64,000 nucleotides of DNA, taken from contig CP012822.1 in NCBI GenBank assembly GCA_001936135.1, forward strand, positions 1,280,335 through 1,344,334, given 5' to 3'. Positions 63,481 to 64,000 of the stretch are shown here, piece by piece. Position 1 is the stretch's first letter, and every line of letters begins with the position of its first letter. A program made the translations under genes and the position numbers. The stretch comes from Saccharomycopsis fibuligera x Saccharomycopsis cf. fibuligera. Its lineage: Eukaryota > Ascomycota > Saccharomycetes > Ascoideales > Saccharomycopsidaceae. The notes beneath the pieces were generated by a model, which had not been told where the DNA came from, did no database searches, and saw only the letters and a list, made by a program, of their open reading frames with translations.

Positions 63481-64000
63481 ATAGAAATGAAGGGGGTTGG
63501 GAAGGTAAGAAAACAGGGAGAAGAAAAAAAGTGGAAGGCAGGTAAGTGATAGAGTTGGAGTTATAAGTGGAGGATTGATTATATATGAGATGGAAGCAGG
63601 GAAAGTAGGCAAGGGCGGCGGGACGAATTGATTTTGAGAGGAGGAAAAGAGAAGGAGAGAAGAGGAAAGTGAAGAGTGGTAAATATGATAGGAGAAGAGG
63701 TGTAAGATGGGGAGAAAAGAGAAGAAGAGAAGAGAACGAAGAAGATGTAAAGAGAGATGTTAGGAAGGTGAGGGATAAGGAGATAAAAGAGCAAGAGATT
63801 GTATTGGAAGTGAAGAAGAAGATAAGATATATTTGAAGATGGGTAAGAGGGATATGAAAGACGGGTAAGGGTAGAGAGTGAGGCGGGAGCGATGTAAAAA
63901 TTATTGAAGAGATTTTTATTTTTGAGGAAAAATAAAATATTTGACGGAGGGGAGTGGAGAGAAAGAGAGGAGGAAGGAGAGGATAAGAAGGGAGAAAGAG
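63481..64000. other. Purine-rich (GA) tract to window edge
   Basis: About 500 bp of almost pure A/G on the + strand with GAGAGA, GAAGAA and GGAGAGG-type low complexity. No gene and no telomeric repeat unit seen before the window ends. Confidence 0.7.

Noticed and set aside
61353-63612. Several long open frames on the minus strand (up to 324 codons) rich in Leu/Ser/Tyr/Phe
   Set aside because: They lie in the purine-rich satellite, where the complementary pyrimidine strand has few stop codons. They overlap in different frames, follow the repeat period and show no domain.
63800-64000. Possible telomeric repeat at the right edge
   Set aside because: The last bases are irregular GA-rich DNA with no repeating unit of the 8-26 bp kind seen at yeast telomeres.

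Overview
The window looks like the end region of a chromosome or scaffold from a budding yeast. Gene content (fungal MNN1-, MNN2- and KRE2/KTR-type mannosyltransferases, pentafunctional ARO1, TOM70, PHO84, YTH1) and short introns with GTATGT/GTAAGT donors and TACTAAC-type branch points point to Saccharomycotina. The expanded MNN2 and MNN1 families and the overall similarity of the proteins suggest the CUG-Ser (Candida/Lodderomyces) clade. That placement is inferred from protein recognition; codon reassignment is not proven here. If it is correct, CTG codons should be read as Ser.

Left part (1-12.4 kb): a cluster of Golgi mannosyltransferase genes. It holds an MNN1-type alpha-1,3-mannosyltransferase cut by the window edge, a KRE2/KTR-type (GT15) alpha-1,2-mannosyltransferase on the minus strand, and two tandem MNN2-type alpha-1,2-mannosyltransferases. 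Between the first two lie two broken, complementary copies of TRS23 (a TRAPP subunit).

Middle (12.5-51.5 kb): ordinary, gene-dense chromosome. In order: GPX3-type peroxidase, DPH7 (RRT2), a spliced mitochondrial thioredoxin-fold protein, RIB1, OTU2, YTH1, TOM70, a CRZ1/CRZ2-type zinc-finger regulator, ARO1 and ACO2 (divergent, sharing an upstream region with a consensus Gcn4 site and a Cbf1-type E-box), NSR1, PHO84, a PTC6-like mitochondrial PP2C phosphatase, an unrecognised basic protein, an aldo/keto reductase, a FAA2-type acyl-CoA synthetase ending in a PTS1-like tripeptide, and a CLD1/ICT1-family alpha/beta hydrolase. Long A/T homopolymers are common between genes.

Right part (51.5-64 kb): subtelomere-like. 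A 1449-residue RecQ-type helicase carries, N-terminal to the helicase, residues arranged like a tyrosine recombinase (R477, K509-K513, R621, H653, Y662), plus Cys-rich knuckles at the C-terminus. Its 5' flank is present three times. One copy is still joined to a broken first segment of the same gene, and a ~250-bp direct tandem repeat lies beside it. From about 59.8 kb the DNA becomes purine-rich on the + strand. From 61.1 to 63.5 kb it forms a degenerate satellite of about 17 units of roughly 110-170 bp. No telomeric repeat is seen at the right edge. The helicase/recombinase locus with its decayed copies is the strongest candidate for an undescribed system.
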